NCBI GenBank assembly: GCA_029261895.1
Contig: JAJDAK010000040.1
Span: forward strand, 1 to 42,407
DNA from: Deltaproteobacteria bacterium
Lineage (GTDB): Bacteria; Myxococcota_A; UBA9160; SZUA-336
Reading direction: 5' to 3'
Length of the DNA stretch: 42,407 nucleotides
Below, in pieces: positions 8,411-16,316 of the stretch. The translations under genes were made by a program, and so were the position numbers. Positions within the stretch are counted from its first letter, which is position 1. Every line of letters begins with the position of its first letter. Below the pieces are notes generated by a model, which had not been told where the DNA came from, ran no database searches, and saw only the letters and a list, made by a program, of their open reading frames with translations.

Positions 8411-9147
8411 CGACTGTCGCGATCGATATCACGGACGCGGAAACCAACATGCTCCGTGGTCTGGTCTGGCCGACGAGCGAGCAAGAGCATCAGGTCGTCG
8501 CGCTATTGCGCAACGGGTTTGTGGTTCAGGTGGTCGATTCGCATTCGGGTCCAGTACTTGGGTTTCCACGTCAGCATCGCGTTCTGCACGCGACTGACTT
8601 ACGCGAGCTCGTGGTTACCGAACTTGCGGATCGAGTCATTACGATCGAGCTCGGTGGCGCGTCCGAACCGCTTCGAACGGGATTTGTTTCGCATCTTTTC
8701 AATTCACGCATCAGCGCAGATCCGACCTGGTTACCGATTCTCGACTACTGGCTGAAGCTGCCTGGGATGCTTCGTTCCCGTCTTCGAATGTTGATTCCGG
8801 ATGGCGCCTACGTGATTTGTTTTGAGTCGACGCAGTCCGGGCAAGCGGAGTCCGCCGTCTGCTTCTCGATCGAGTCGGGCAACCTCCAAGCGATTCTCGG
8901 TAGTGACGCGCTTGGCTTTGCTGAAAAGGAAATGAACGCTGCCGATTTGCGCGCATTGGTCTCTGTTCGCGGCAACCGCCTACAGTTTCTGGCGGCGGCT
9001 CCGGCGGATGTATTCGCGGAAATTCTTCGCTCTCCCCACCCTGCCACAGAGCTAGACCGTGCGCGCGTGCGCGATCGTATGCGAGTGTTGCACGCGTCCG
9101 GTGGAGTCTCGACCGGGCTCTTCCTCTTGCGCGTCCTTGGCTTCTAG
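8407..9147 (+). CDS. Conserved-looking hypothetical protein, 246 residues
   Basis: I do not recognise this protein. It starts with TTG inside the stop of the glycosidase-like gene (TTGA overlap), so it is translated with it. There is no signal peptide or membrane segment. The N-terminal part up to about residue 100 looks like a mixed beta domain (VAIDITDAETNMLRGL, HRVLHATDLRELVVTELAD). The middle has a hydrophobic-basic helix (WLKLPGMLRSRLRML) followed by GAYVICFESTQSGQ. The C terminus (GLFLLRVLGF) is encoded within the 55-bp direct repeat whose second copy lies at 14721. In the presumed ancestral order the exosortase gene would have started 14 nt after this stop, hinting that the protein may have belonged to the exosortase operon. 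That link is inference. Confidence 0.7.
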   Translation: MTTVAIDITDAETNMLRGLVWPTSEQEHQVVALLRNGFVVQVVDSHSGPVLGFPRQHRVLHATDLRELVVTELADRVITIELGGASEPLRTGFVSHLFNSRISADPTWLPILDYWLKLPGMLRSRLRMLIPDGAYVICFESTQSGQAESAVCFSIESGNLQAILGSDALGFAEKEMNAADLRALVSVRGNRLQFLAAAPADVFAEILRSPHPATELDRARVRDRMRVLHASGGVSTGLFLLRVLGF

Positions 9148-9174
9148 TGTGAGATGCATCGATGAGCCGCGCAT
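9120..9174 (+). repeat. 55-bp direct repeat, left copy
   Basis: These 55 bases match 14721-14775 at 49 positions with no gaps. This copy holds the last codons and TAG stop of the 246-residue gene, then ATG AGC CGC GCA followed at once by TGA, which equals the first four codons (MSRA) of the exosortase gene. It therefore looks like the true 3' end of one gene plus an abandoned start of the next. The two minus-strand secreted-protein genes lie between the copies. Confidence 0.85.
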
Positions 9175-9223
9175 GACCCGCATCCACTTCGGCCTGGTGA
9201 ACATTTGTTAGTCGGGTTTCAGA

Positions 9224-12200
9224 CTACTTACTAAACCACAACCTCTCGAAGTCGATGTCGATATCTGCGACCTTGTCTCCGGCGTCGGGCGAGTCACCTC
9301 GAAGTTTGTCGCTGCTGTAGCTGCCACCGACGAGTACGTATCCCTCGAAGTCGAGTGTGCCTCCGCCCGCCGGCGCAAATTTCATCACACCGCGATTGGT
9401 GCTGACGAAAACATTGCCCAGTTTATCGAGCAGAACATCGAGTGGGGCATCCGATATCAGGAGTGAGGTCGAGCCGATGCAGGCGCGGGATGCGGCCCCA
9501 TCGTGGAGGCTTTCTCGACAGACATCGATGCTGCTGCCATCGGTTTCCGTGCTGTACCAGTTTCCTGTGGCGTCGAGGACGATCGAGCTATCCAGGATCC
9601 CGGACGGGCTGAGTGCGGCTGTTGCGGTAACGAGTCGGCTGGTTCCATTGATATCGGCTTCAAAAGCTAGGCCGCTATCTAGAATCACGAACGCTCGGTA
9701 GTCCGCACCGTTCTGGATCACGCGCAACTCTTCGATATCGGTCCCCGATCCCGGCGCGATACCCAATGTGCCGAGCAGGTCTGCATCCACCACGCCCTTG
9801 GCGAACGTGTTGGTGTCGTACCAGCGCAGTCGTGTCTGAATGATGGCTGCGCTGGGATCCACAGATTCCGTAAAGAAGAGCAAGCCGTCCGGTGTGGCAT
9901 CGAGTTCAAGTGAACCCGTATCGTCGTAGCGAAGATCCACATCTCCGCTGGTTTCTTCGATGCTTGCGAGGAGATCTTCGTTTTCCACGATAACGCCGCT
10001 ACCAATGCCGCCGCTCGCAAGACGGTTGCATGCGTGGGTTGTTAAGTCAGACGTGCAGGTCGTGTGCTCGAGCACATCTGAATCGATGGCGTAGACCGAT
10101 TCGCCGACCAAAACAACATCACTACGTTCAAACGACCACTGGTCGGTCTCGATTTCAAGGCTGTCGACCGTAAACGGATCGATCAGAACCCCAAAGTCAC
10201 CAAAACCCTTTCCATTGTTCGAAATGTCACCGTTTGCAGCCAATCCGATGAAACGCGCACTAAAGTTCTCATCGTTGCTGAATCCGGTGAAGTTGTCTTC
10301 GTCGACAAAGTGCAGACTTTCGGTCGTGCCGAAGACCCCGATGGAGTTATCGCCCTTGATGTATCCGTGGACCAGGGTTTTTGCCGGCGCGATATGTGCT
10401 GCATTCGCACTAATGGTGACCACAGCGGAGTAGTGACCCGATTCGGAAGCTCGCATTTCCAAGGGTAGGAAGAGCGTTGGGTTGTCGGGGTCGAGTGTAT
10501 TGGGATCCATCTGCCAATTGGGAATGGGTGCCGTGAACGCCGTGTTTCCCGGTGGATAGATAGGCGTGATGGTGATTTGGCCCGAAACCGTCTCCTGCCC
10601 GGCCAGGTACGTCACCTTTAGGCCTGCGGGTCGGAGCCCATCCTTCGCCGAACCCAGTTGATCGGATGTAGTGTTCCTACCCACGCGCTCGAACTCCATC
10701 GAAGGAGCGTCAAAGTTGACGATGGCTAGCTGCGAAGCAATCCCCATCAAGCCGACTTCTATGTCTTCTCCCAACACGAAAACGGGGTTGGGGAGTGGCG
10801 TCGAATAGCCCGTCTTAAGCACCATCTTTGCGGTGAAACGCCGCGTTCCGCTGACCACTCCTGGGTCAAAGGTGACCGTGACCTTGGGAAGGTTTCGGTT
10901 CGAGAACGCTTGCTCCGCAAAGAGCGCAAAGACCCCATCGAAGGGGATGATTTGGAACGCGTTGGGATCGGCACCGGCTAGTTCGATATCGATGACCCGA
11001 GCGATGGGCCACGGGAATGAAAACACCATCTCGTCGTTGGCCTGATTACCGAGCTGGTTCCACTGTACAGACTTAGGCTCGAAGGACGGCCCAAAGTCGA
11101 TGACGGCTGCGGATGGTTTAGAAGATTCATGTCGATACATGACCAGCATATCCTCGAAATCCATTTGGCCAGGTATTCCAACGCCCGAGAGTGGGATGGA
11201 CACATTCCCAGCGTTGCTTTCGATATTTAGCGTTGCTGCGGAGAAGTTCAGTGGGCCAGCCGGCGGACGGAAATCGATTCCGATGAAGTAGCTCTCACCC
11301 TCTCGCAGTGGCGGCAGATTCGAACCGTTCGTAAAGGAAAAAGGTGAGGGAAACGCAGGGTCGATGGCTGCGGAACTGAATGTAAGCGTACCATCGCCTG
11401 CGTTACGCACCTCGACGATGACTTCACGACTGGGCTGGTGGAATATGTCGAACGGATTTGCGGTGTTGATGGTTCCGAAATCAATCCCTGTCAGAGGCGT
11501 AACCTCTAGAACGGGATCTCCCGGCGGGCCCTCGGCGACGACCGCGATGTTTTGTGGCGATGCGCTTACGTCCGAGATGCCGTCGCTTACGGTGAGTGAA
11601 ACCGGATAGATCCCTTCCGTGGTGTAGGTATGTGTCGCGATGGGATCGTTGGTCTGTAGTGTGTTGCCGTCTCCGAAGTTCCAATCGAAGGAGAGTGCCG
11701 CACCCTCTGGGTCGGAGCTTGCCGAAGCGTCGAACGTGACGACCTCGTTCTCCAAGGGTGACCCGGGCAAGAAGGAGAAAGCCGCAATAGGTTGCGCATT
11801 GGTGTTCACGCGCACGTACTTCGAAATGTCGGTATCAACCAAGGTGATGGGGTTCGATTGGCCGACCTTCACGAACGGCTCACTGTGTATTTTGACTTTA
11901 ACCGCGTTGTTGCCCAACACGTCGACATGGGAAAGTGGAATGTCGCCCTGGAGCGATACGATCTGATCGCCGCGATCGGGATCGGTCACAAAGCTGTAGA
12001 ACTGTGCTACATCGACGCCGTTAACCGTGGCTTCCAAAGTGTTGGGATCGATCAATGCGCCGCTGCTCGCACGGCCCACGTCCACGAGAACGGGGAGGGT
12101 ATCGGCCACCTGCACGGTTTCGCGCTTCAGTGGCGAAAGAATCGTCAGCAGGGGCTCGTTGGTTAATCCCGAGCGAATCAGGATGTCCTGTTGCACGCTC

Positions 12201-13225
12201 GACGAGAGTCCACCCGAATCGATGGCTGTGGTAGTGACGGTGTAGGTCTCTTTCGTCTTGCCGGGCGGTTTGATGTAGACATGATCTGCCGTCGCAGCGC
12301 TGCTTTGTTGAACGGGTGTTCCGTCGCCAAAATCGAATTCGTAGCTGAGGGGGTCGCCGTCGGGGTCGGTGCTGTCGATCGCATCGACGTGCATCGTATA
12401 TCCAAACGAACCCTCGAACGGCAGCAGTCGTAACGCGGCTACCGGAGGTTGATTAAACGTCACCACCAATTGGTTGCTTCCGGTCAGGTTACCGTCTGAT
12501 GCGCTCACGGAAACCACAAGCTGCGATGGACCGCCCGCATATGTATGGGTCTCGGACAAAGTGCCGATGCCGCCTGCCGAGGTCATGTTGCGTAGTTCGC
12601 CATCGCCAAAGTCAACATCGTACGAGGTCACCAGATCGCCGTCTGGGTCAGAGAAGTTCGCTTGGAGGGTGACGGGCTGACCCGGATTAACCCGCCAAGT
12701 GCCGTCGGGAAGCTCGACCGCGCCTGAAACGCGCAAATTGCTTACCTGAGGCGCGGTGTTCTTGCGCAGTTGAATTTTGGCTTTGTCGACATCAGGAAAC
12801 CCACGAAGTTTTCCATTGCTGCCCACGGGAATCGGCACAGACTTAACTTTCGCTTTGAATGTGTACTTCTTCTTGGAGCTTTTAAACGGAACGACCACGT
12901 CGGCTTCTTTGCCAATGACGTTGCCGGTATTGGGATCGATGATGTCGGTAAAAAGCGCTGCCAGGTCATTCTTTTTGATGCCTGAAAAGCGAGGCTGGAA
13001 CGTATTCGGGTCGGCTGGAATGTCGCCGATCATCGTGCCGAACATGACTTCGAGGTGTACGCTTGCCGATGTAGCTGCGGGATCGATCACGATTTCCTGC
13101 GGCGGTTTGAATCCGGTCGGGCTAATGATTGTAACTAGGCCCTCGCGGTCGTCCGCGCTACCCGCGTGAGCGAGAGGTGCACAAATCAACAATGCGAGGC
13201 TTAGGAATCCGATTCGTCGTACCAT
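9224..13225 (-). CDS. Large secreted PKD-domain protein
   Basis: A 1333-residue exported protein. A signal peptide (VRRIGFLSLALLICAPLAHA) is followed by an unfamiliar domain of about 150 residues, then PKD-type domains. Three are marked by FSDPDGD..DVDFGDG, DSTDPDGDPLSYEFDFGDG and SSDPEGAALSFDWNFGDG, each ending in a variant of the HTY/HVY strand. Next comes a choice-of-anchor D/ASPM-SPD2-hydin-type domain (TGIDFGTINT, then RNAGDGTLTFSS), two more beta-sandwich-like regions, and a C-terminal part with short beta repeats (LLFFTESVD, AFVILDSGLAFEADING, NVFVSTNRGVMKF) that could be propeller blades. I see no PEP-CTERM, IPTL-CTERM or GlyGly-CTERM tail. The ATG at 13225 is chosen because GGAG lies 6 nt upstream; a TTG at 13231 is possible. 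Only 40 nt separate it from the upstream GDSL gene, so they form one operon. Likely an extracellular or surface-associated structural or adhesive protein. Confidence 0.85.
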   Translation of the reverse strand: MVRRIGFLSLALLICAPLAHAGSADDREGLVTIISPTGFKPPQEIVIDPAATSASVHLEVMFGTMIGDIPADPNTFQPRFSGIKKNDLAALFTDIIDPNTGNVIGKEADVVVPFKSSKKKYTFKAKVKSVPIPVGSNGKLRGFPDVDKAKIQLRKNTAPQVSNLRVSGAVELPDGTWRVNPGQPVTLQANFSDPDGDLVTSYDVDFGDGELRNMTSAGGIGTLSETHTYAGGPSQLVVSVSASDGNLTGSNQLVVTFNQPPVAALRLLPFEGSFGYTMHVDAIDSTDPDGDPLSYEFDFGDGTPVQQSSAATADHVYIKPPGKTKETYTVTTTAIDSGGLSSSVQQDILIRSGLTNEPLLTILSPLKRETVQVADTLPVLVDVGRASSGALIDPNTLEATVNGVDVAQFYSFVTDPDRGDQIVSLQGDIPLSHVDVLGNNAVKVKIHSEPFVKVGQSNPITLVDTDISKYVRVNTNAQPIAAFSFLPGSPLENEVVTFDASASSDPEGAALSFDWNFGDGNTLQTNDPIATHTYTTEGIYPVSLTVSDGISDVSASPQNIAVVAEGPPGDPVLEVTPLTGIDFGTINTANPFDIFHQPSREVIVEVRNAGDGTLTFSSAAIDPAFPSPFSFTNGSNLPPLREGESYFIGIDFRPPAGPLNFSAATLNIESNAGNVSIPLSGVGIPGQMDFEDMLVMYRHESSKPSAAVIDFGPSFEPKSVQWNQLGNQANDEMVFSFPWPIARVIDIELAGADPNAFQIIPFDGVFALFAEQAFSNRNLPKVTVTFDPGVVSGTRRFTAKMVLKTGYSTPLPNPVFVLGEDIEVGLMGIASQLAIVNFDAPSMEFERVGRNTTSDQLGSAKDGLRPAGLKVTYLAGQETVSGQITITPIYPPGNTAFTAPIPNWQMDPNTLDPDNPTLFLPLEMRASESGHYSAVVTISANAAHIAPAKTLVHGYIKGDNSIGVFGTTESLHFVDEDNFTGFSNDENFSARFIGLAANGDISNNGKGFGDFGVLIDPFTVDSLEIETDQWSFERSDVVLVGESVYAIDSDVLEHTTCTSDLTTHACNRLASGGIGSGVIVENEDLLASIEETSGDVDLRYDDTGSLELDATPDGLLFFTESVDPSAAIIQTRLRWYDTNTFAKGVVDADLLGTLGIAPGSGTDIEELRVIQNGADYRAFVILDSGLAFEADINGTSRLVTATAALSPSGILDSSIVLDATGNWYSTETDGSSIDVCRESLHDGAASRACIGSTSLLISDAPLDVLLDKLGNVFVSTNRGVMKFAPAGGGTLDFEGYVLVGGSYSSDKLRGDSPDAGDKVADIDIDFERLWFSK

Positions 13226-13265
13226 GATCAACTCCGAGTATGTGAGTGCGTTTCTGCTTCTATGG

Positions 13266-14543
13266 CTAAGGCACTCGTATCAGGTCAAATACGCGTTCAG
13301 CGCGTTCCTGTTGCGCCTCGTTGGTGAGGTGCAGGTTGTCTTTGAAATCTTCCGCTGTAAAACCATCGAAGAACTCAACGAAACGACCCGGGAAAGTCGC
13401 GCGGATCAGCGCGTTTAGTTCGACCGTTGGCGCACAACCCTTTGCGGTATTGCAGGCGGGGAAATGCCGTGGTGAGGTTCCGACGTAAAATGCGACGCCA
13501 GCTGTTTCGGCCACGGCAGCCTGTTCGAGCAATGCGGCCAATGTATCTTCAGGGCTATGGCCCTGATTCATATCGTTGGTTCCAAAGGCGAGCAGCACCG
13601 CGTCGACTTTCTTGCTCCGGATAAGCGCGGTTTGCATCTGTGTTGCGGCTGTTCGATCGGGCCACGCCTCAACATTGTTAATGCCGGCTGTTGCTCCGGG
13701 CTCTCCCAGGTTGAGGGTCCGAAAGTCGATGTCGTTAACGATATCTGTAAGAGCGTTACACCAGCTTAGATTCTCGCTCCCGACAAACGTATTGGAATCG
13801 CCGAGGCAAGCGAGGCGGAACTCACCATTGCCGCCGACGTCTGGGAACGTGACCGGCGCGACCTGGTCAACGATTTGGACCTCGAATTGCCCGCGTTTCG
13901 TAACCGCCAGAAAGTGGCGTGTACCAAACGGGATCGAATAGTCAGCTCGGCCACGGACGCGATCGCGACTCGCATATCTTGGAACCGCGGGAACACGTGA
14001 ACGACGCACCCCAATCGGGTCTTCGTGTTCGGAGATTAGTTCGGGCTGGTAGGGGTCACTTACGTCGATGCGAAAGAATTCTGGTCCGGGTCCGCGCCGA
14101 CGCCCGATCTTCACGGTGTTAACGTTTTCGATTTCAACTTCGCGCGCGTCACGAGTGCCTAGTACATCAAGACTGCCGACGACTTCCTGAGCCGTCGCGT
14201 CTACGATCATCAGCTCCTCACGATTGTGACTTGTGCCGAGATAAATACGCCCGCTATCGGCAGCGAGGCCGCGGATATGCCGGTTCACTTCGAGCGACCA
14301 GATGAGGAAGGGAGCGGTGGGATCGGATACATCGATCGCATAGAGTTCGTGGTCTCGTGTACTGCGGCGTGTACCCACGTAGAGGACTTGCTCGGCCTCA
14401 TCCAATGCGAGCGATAAGGGACGAACACGAACTTCGAGCGATACGGCACCTATCAGTTCTGCGTCGGCAGATCGTGCGTTAGTCGGAACAACAAGACAAA
14501 ACAGGAACAGAGCAGCAGCTAAATCACGAAAACTCAACGACAT
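13266..14543 (-). CDS. Secreted two-part protein: LVIVD-like propeller plus SGNH/GDSL hydrolase
   Basis: About 425 residues. GGAGG lies 4 nt before the chosen ATG, and the product begins with a clear signal peptide (MSLSFRDLAAALFLFCLVVP, cleaved near ARSADA). The N-terminal half has LVIVD/propeller-like repeats (LYAIDVSDPTAPFLIWSLEV; LMIVDATAQEVVGSLDV; FFRIDVSDPYQPELISEHED). The C-terminal half is an SGNH hydrolase: block I LACLGDSNTF with the nucleophile Ser, block III AFGTNDMNQG, and block V DNLHLT with the Asp-x-x-His pair. Substrates of this fold are esters of carbohydrates, lipids or acylated glycans; here unknown. It is the first gene of the two-gene operon bracketed by the 55-bp repeats, so it probably acts outside the cell together with the PKD protein. 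Confidence 0.82.
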   Translation of the reverse strand: MSLSFRDLAAALFLFCLVVPTNARSADAELIGAVSLEVRVRPLSLALDEAEQVLYVGTRRSTRDHELYAIDVSDPTAPFLIWSLEVNRHIRGLAADSGRIYLGTSHNREELMIVDATAQEVVGSLDVLGTRDAREVEIENVNTVKIGRRRGPGPEFFRIDVSDPYQPELISEHEDPIGVRRSRVPAVPRYASRDRVRGRADYSIPFGTRHFLAVTKRGQFEVQIVDQVAPVTFPDVGGNGEFRLACLGDSNTFVGSENLSWCNALTDIVNDIDFRTLNLGEPGATAGINNVEAWPDRTAATQMQTALIRSKKVDAVLLAFGTNDMNQGHSPEDTLAALLEQAAVAETAGVAFYVGTSPRHFPACNTAKGCAPTVELNALIRATFPGRFVEFFDGFTAEDFKDNLHLTNEAQQERAERVFDLIRVP

Positions 14544-14663
14544 CATTCCTCCGTTTCGAAGGAACATTATGGCAGGCTGGGTCCGTGATTTCGGATGATC
14601 GACTTTATCAGCTCACTATTAAGATTTTTCTGTTGTTTGATGATGATACAGTATTTCAATAAC

Positions 14664-14691
14664 TTGACTCGAAATCGGCAACTTCGATAGC
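14664..14691 (+). promoter_or_regulatory. Possible sigma-70 promoter for the exosortase gene
   Basis: TTGACT (14664-14669), a 16-bp spacer and GATAGC (14686-14691) in an AT-rich gap between the divergent GDSL and exosortase genes. The -35 is good and the -10 weak. If the two secreted-protein genes were inserted here, the exosortase genes would have needed a new promoter, which this could be. Confidence 0.3.
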
Positions 14692-14720
14692 TAAGTCTTT
14701 GATGTAGCGCCTTCGTGGCC

Positions 14721-14775
14721 CTTCCTCTTGCGCGTTTCTGGCTTCTGGTGTGGTATGCATCGATGAGCCGCGCAT
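14721..14775 (+). repeat. 55-bp direct repeat, right copy
   Basis: Partner of 9120-9174 (49 of 55 identical). In this copy the TAG stop of the 246-residue gene has become TGG, as expected of a relic of that gene's 3' end, while the ATG of the exosortase gene at 14763 is intact. An in-frame GTG at 14715 would let the exosortase frame read through the repeat. Confidence 0.85.
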
Positions 14776-15269
14776 CGTGGAAAGATAGTCTGCTCGTACG
14801 AGCTGTACTCTACGTCGCGTTGGTGATTGGCCTATCGATGTTTCTGACGACCGACACGGCCGATGCCTATCTATTCGGACCGATGAGGCTCGCCGTTGCG
14901 CGTATTACCGCGTTCGTATTGGATCTTGTAGGATTGTCGGCATCGGTTCACGGTCAAGTCGTGCGTTTCCGTTCCGGTGCCGTTGAGATCGTTAACGGTT
15001 GTACCGGTGTGGATGTGATGGTCCTACTTTCTTCGGCGGTGTTGGTATTCCCAGCGTCATGGCGCGCAAAGTGTGTCGGCGTTCTGATGTCGATTGCGAT
15101 CGTCTTCACCATTAACTTTATACGGGTCCTCACGCTTTGTTACCTGGTCTCGTCAGGTTCGGGACAGCTGGAAACGAACCATGTGTATATTTGGCCCGCG
15201 ATCATTACGATCGTATGTCTGGGGACTCTGCTTTTCTGGATCGAGCGTTTTGCAGTATCTCGACCGTAG
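14763..15269 (+). CDS. xrtH: Exosortase/archaeosortase family protein, exosortase H type
   Basis: A 168-residue polytopic inner-membrane cysteine transpeptidase. Exosortases cut C-terminal sorting signals from exported proteins and attach the proteins to the envelope. The three catalytic residues are visible: Cys80 in VNGCTGVDVMVLL, Arg121 in INFIRVLTL and His140 in ETNHVYIWP, each at the edge of a membrane helix. The small size fits XrtH, which handles IPTLxxWG-type tails; the subtype is my judgement from length and context. The ATG at 14763 matches the reading frame remnant in the left 55-bp repeat; the GTG at 14715 would add 16 residues read from relic DNA. The next gene overlaps its end by about 20 nt and encodes a probable partner. 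No protein in this window shows a matching sorting tail. Confidence 0.85.
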   Translation: MSRASWKDSLLVRAVLYVALVIGLSMFLTTDTADAYLFGPMRLAVARITAFVLDLVGLSASVHGQVVRFRSGAVEIVNGCTGVDVMVLLSSAVLVFPASWRAKCVGVLMSIAIVFTINFIRVLTLCYLVSSGSGQLETNHVYIWPAIITIVCLGTLLFWIERFAVSRP

Positions 15270-15741
15270 GCTGCTGCTGCGCTTTCTGATTCGTTTTTCG
15301 CTCGTGTATTTTGCGGTGCTTGGACTTGGGAACGTCGTGCCGATTTACCAGTACGGCGAATCGCTGGTTCGAGGCATCGCGAGCCTTTGGTTGGGTTTGG
15401 ATCCGGTCGTGCACGAGGCGCCCTTTCATCCGCACACCATGCCGATGGTTTTGTTTCTCGCGCTCGTCGTATCCACGCCTAAACTCGGCTGGACCGAGCG
15501 CCTGGTTTCGCTCGTCGGTGGTAGTGTTTTCATGTTGCTGATCGCGGTGGGGATGCTGTTTGCAGATCTTGCGGAGATGGATTTGATCGGTGCGAACTGG
15601 CTGACGGATCTTGGCGCCGCCATGCACCGAACGGCGGGCGCGGCGTTGCTTCCGATCGTGCTCTGGGGTTTCTATCTAAGTGCGCGCTTTCGCCAAACTC
15701 AGGCAGCGACGGAAGACTCCCGACCACATGCGTCGGGTTAG
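15250..15741 (+). CDS. Exosortase-associated membrane protein
   Basis: About 163 residues with three or four hydrophobic segments (RFLIRFSLVYFAVLGLGNVV; MPMVLFLALVVS; LVGGSVFMLLIAVGMLFADL; AALLPIVLWGFYLS) and a polar, His-rich loop EAPFHPHTMP between them. The protein-like part of the frame begins at TTG 15250, inside the end of the exosortase gene; upstream codons in this frame lie in the exosortase gene and look unlike protein. Position and topology agree with the small membrane protein commonly found next to XrtH, though no motif gives a function. Its 3' end overlaps the convergent uracil-DNA glycosylase gene by 66 nt. Confidence 0.72.
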   Translation: MQYLDRRLLLRFLIRFSLVYFAVLGLGNVVPIYQYGESLVRGIASLWLGLDPVVHEAPFHPHTMPMVLFLALVVSTPKLGWTERLVSLVGGSVFMLLIAVGMLFADLAEMDLIGANWLTDLGAAMHRTAGAALLPIVLWGFYLSARFRQTQAATEDSRPHASG

Positions 15742-16308
15742 AATACCTGTATTGGTGTTCTGTCGCGACGGATGATAACTCGAAACCAGCGCGGGACGTC
15801 CTTCGACGAGTTGAACGCCATCATGTTTAAACGGAAATTGATTCAGTGGACGGAGGTCCCATGATTTCAGCAACGCTGACCATGCGATCGAGCCAAGACA
15901 GAGCACAACTTTGGTTTCGCTCAACGCGCTGAGTTCATCGATCAACCAAGGCCGACAGTTATCAAGTTCACCGCTGCTGGGTTTGTTCTGGGGCGGCACA
16001 CATTTCGCTGCGTTCAAGATGTAAACGCCGTCGAGCTTTTCGCCGTCCCAAAGTCCACGCCGCTGAAGCTCGCCATAGAGCCACTCGCCTGAGGAGTCCA
16101 TGTAGAACGGTCGTCCAGACTTATTTGCACCATGAAGACCGGGCGCCAGGCCTACGATGGCCAACCAGGCTTTCGGATCGCCGAAGCCAGGTACCGGCTT
16201 GGACCAATAGTCAGGAAAGTCCACGCGAGATTGATGGAGGTAGTCCACCAGGCGCGGGCAACGCGTGCAGCGCAACACGTCCTCTTCTAGGCGCTTCAGC
16301 CGATGCAT
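15676..16308 (-). CDS. Family-5-type uracil-DNA glycosylase (UdgB-like) with Fe-S cysteines
   Basis: A 210-residue DNA repair glycosylase that removes uracil or other deaminated bases. Motif A reads GLAPGLHGANKSGRPFYMD (from about residue 53), the family-5 form without the usual Asp, and the C-terminal SSYHPSRQNTNTG loop contains the conserved His. Four cysteines at 14, 17, 103 and 118 (CTRC, AAKC, DNC) fit the [4Fe-4S] cluster of families 4 and 5. Start: the ATG at 16308, with a GTG six bases upstream as alternative; both lie just after the stop of the isochorismatase-like gene, so the two are co-transcribed. Family 5 enzymes have wide substrate ranges, including hypoxanthine and xanthine in some species. 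Confidence 0.88.
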   Translation of the reverse strand: MHRLKRLEEDVLRCTRCPRLVDYLHQSRVDFPDYWSKPVPGFGDPKAWLAIVGLAPGLHGANKSGRPFYMDSSGEWLYGELQRRGLWDGEKLDGVYILNAAKCVPPQNKPSSGELDNCRPWLIDELSALSETKVVLCLGSIAWSALLKSWDLRPLNQFPFKHDGVQLVEGRPALVSSYHPSRQNTNTGILTRRMWSGVFRRCLSLAKART

Positions 16309-16316
16309 CGACACGG

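Noticed and set aside
9224..9300. PEP-CTERM-type sorting tail on the PKD protein
   Set aside because: The C terminus reads DIDIDFERLWFSK with no hydrophobic helix and basic tail.
15094..15249. Upstream extension of the exosortase-associated membrane protein
   Set aside because: This part lies inside the exosortase gene and its translation does not look like a membrane protein; TTG 15250 fits better.
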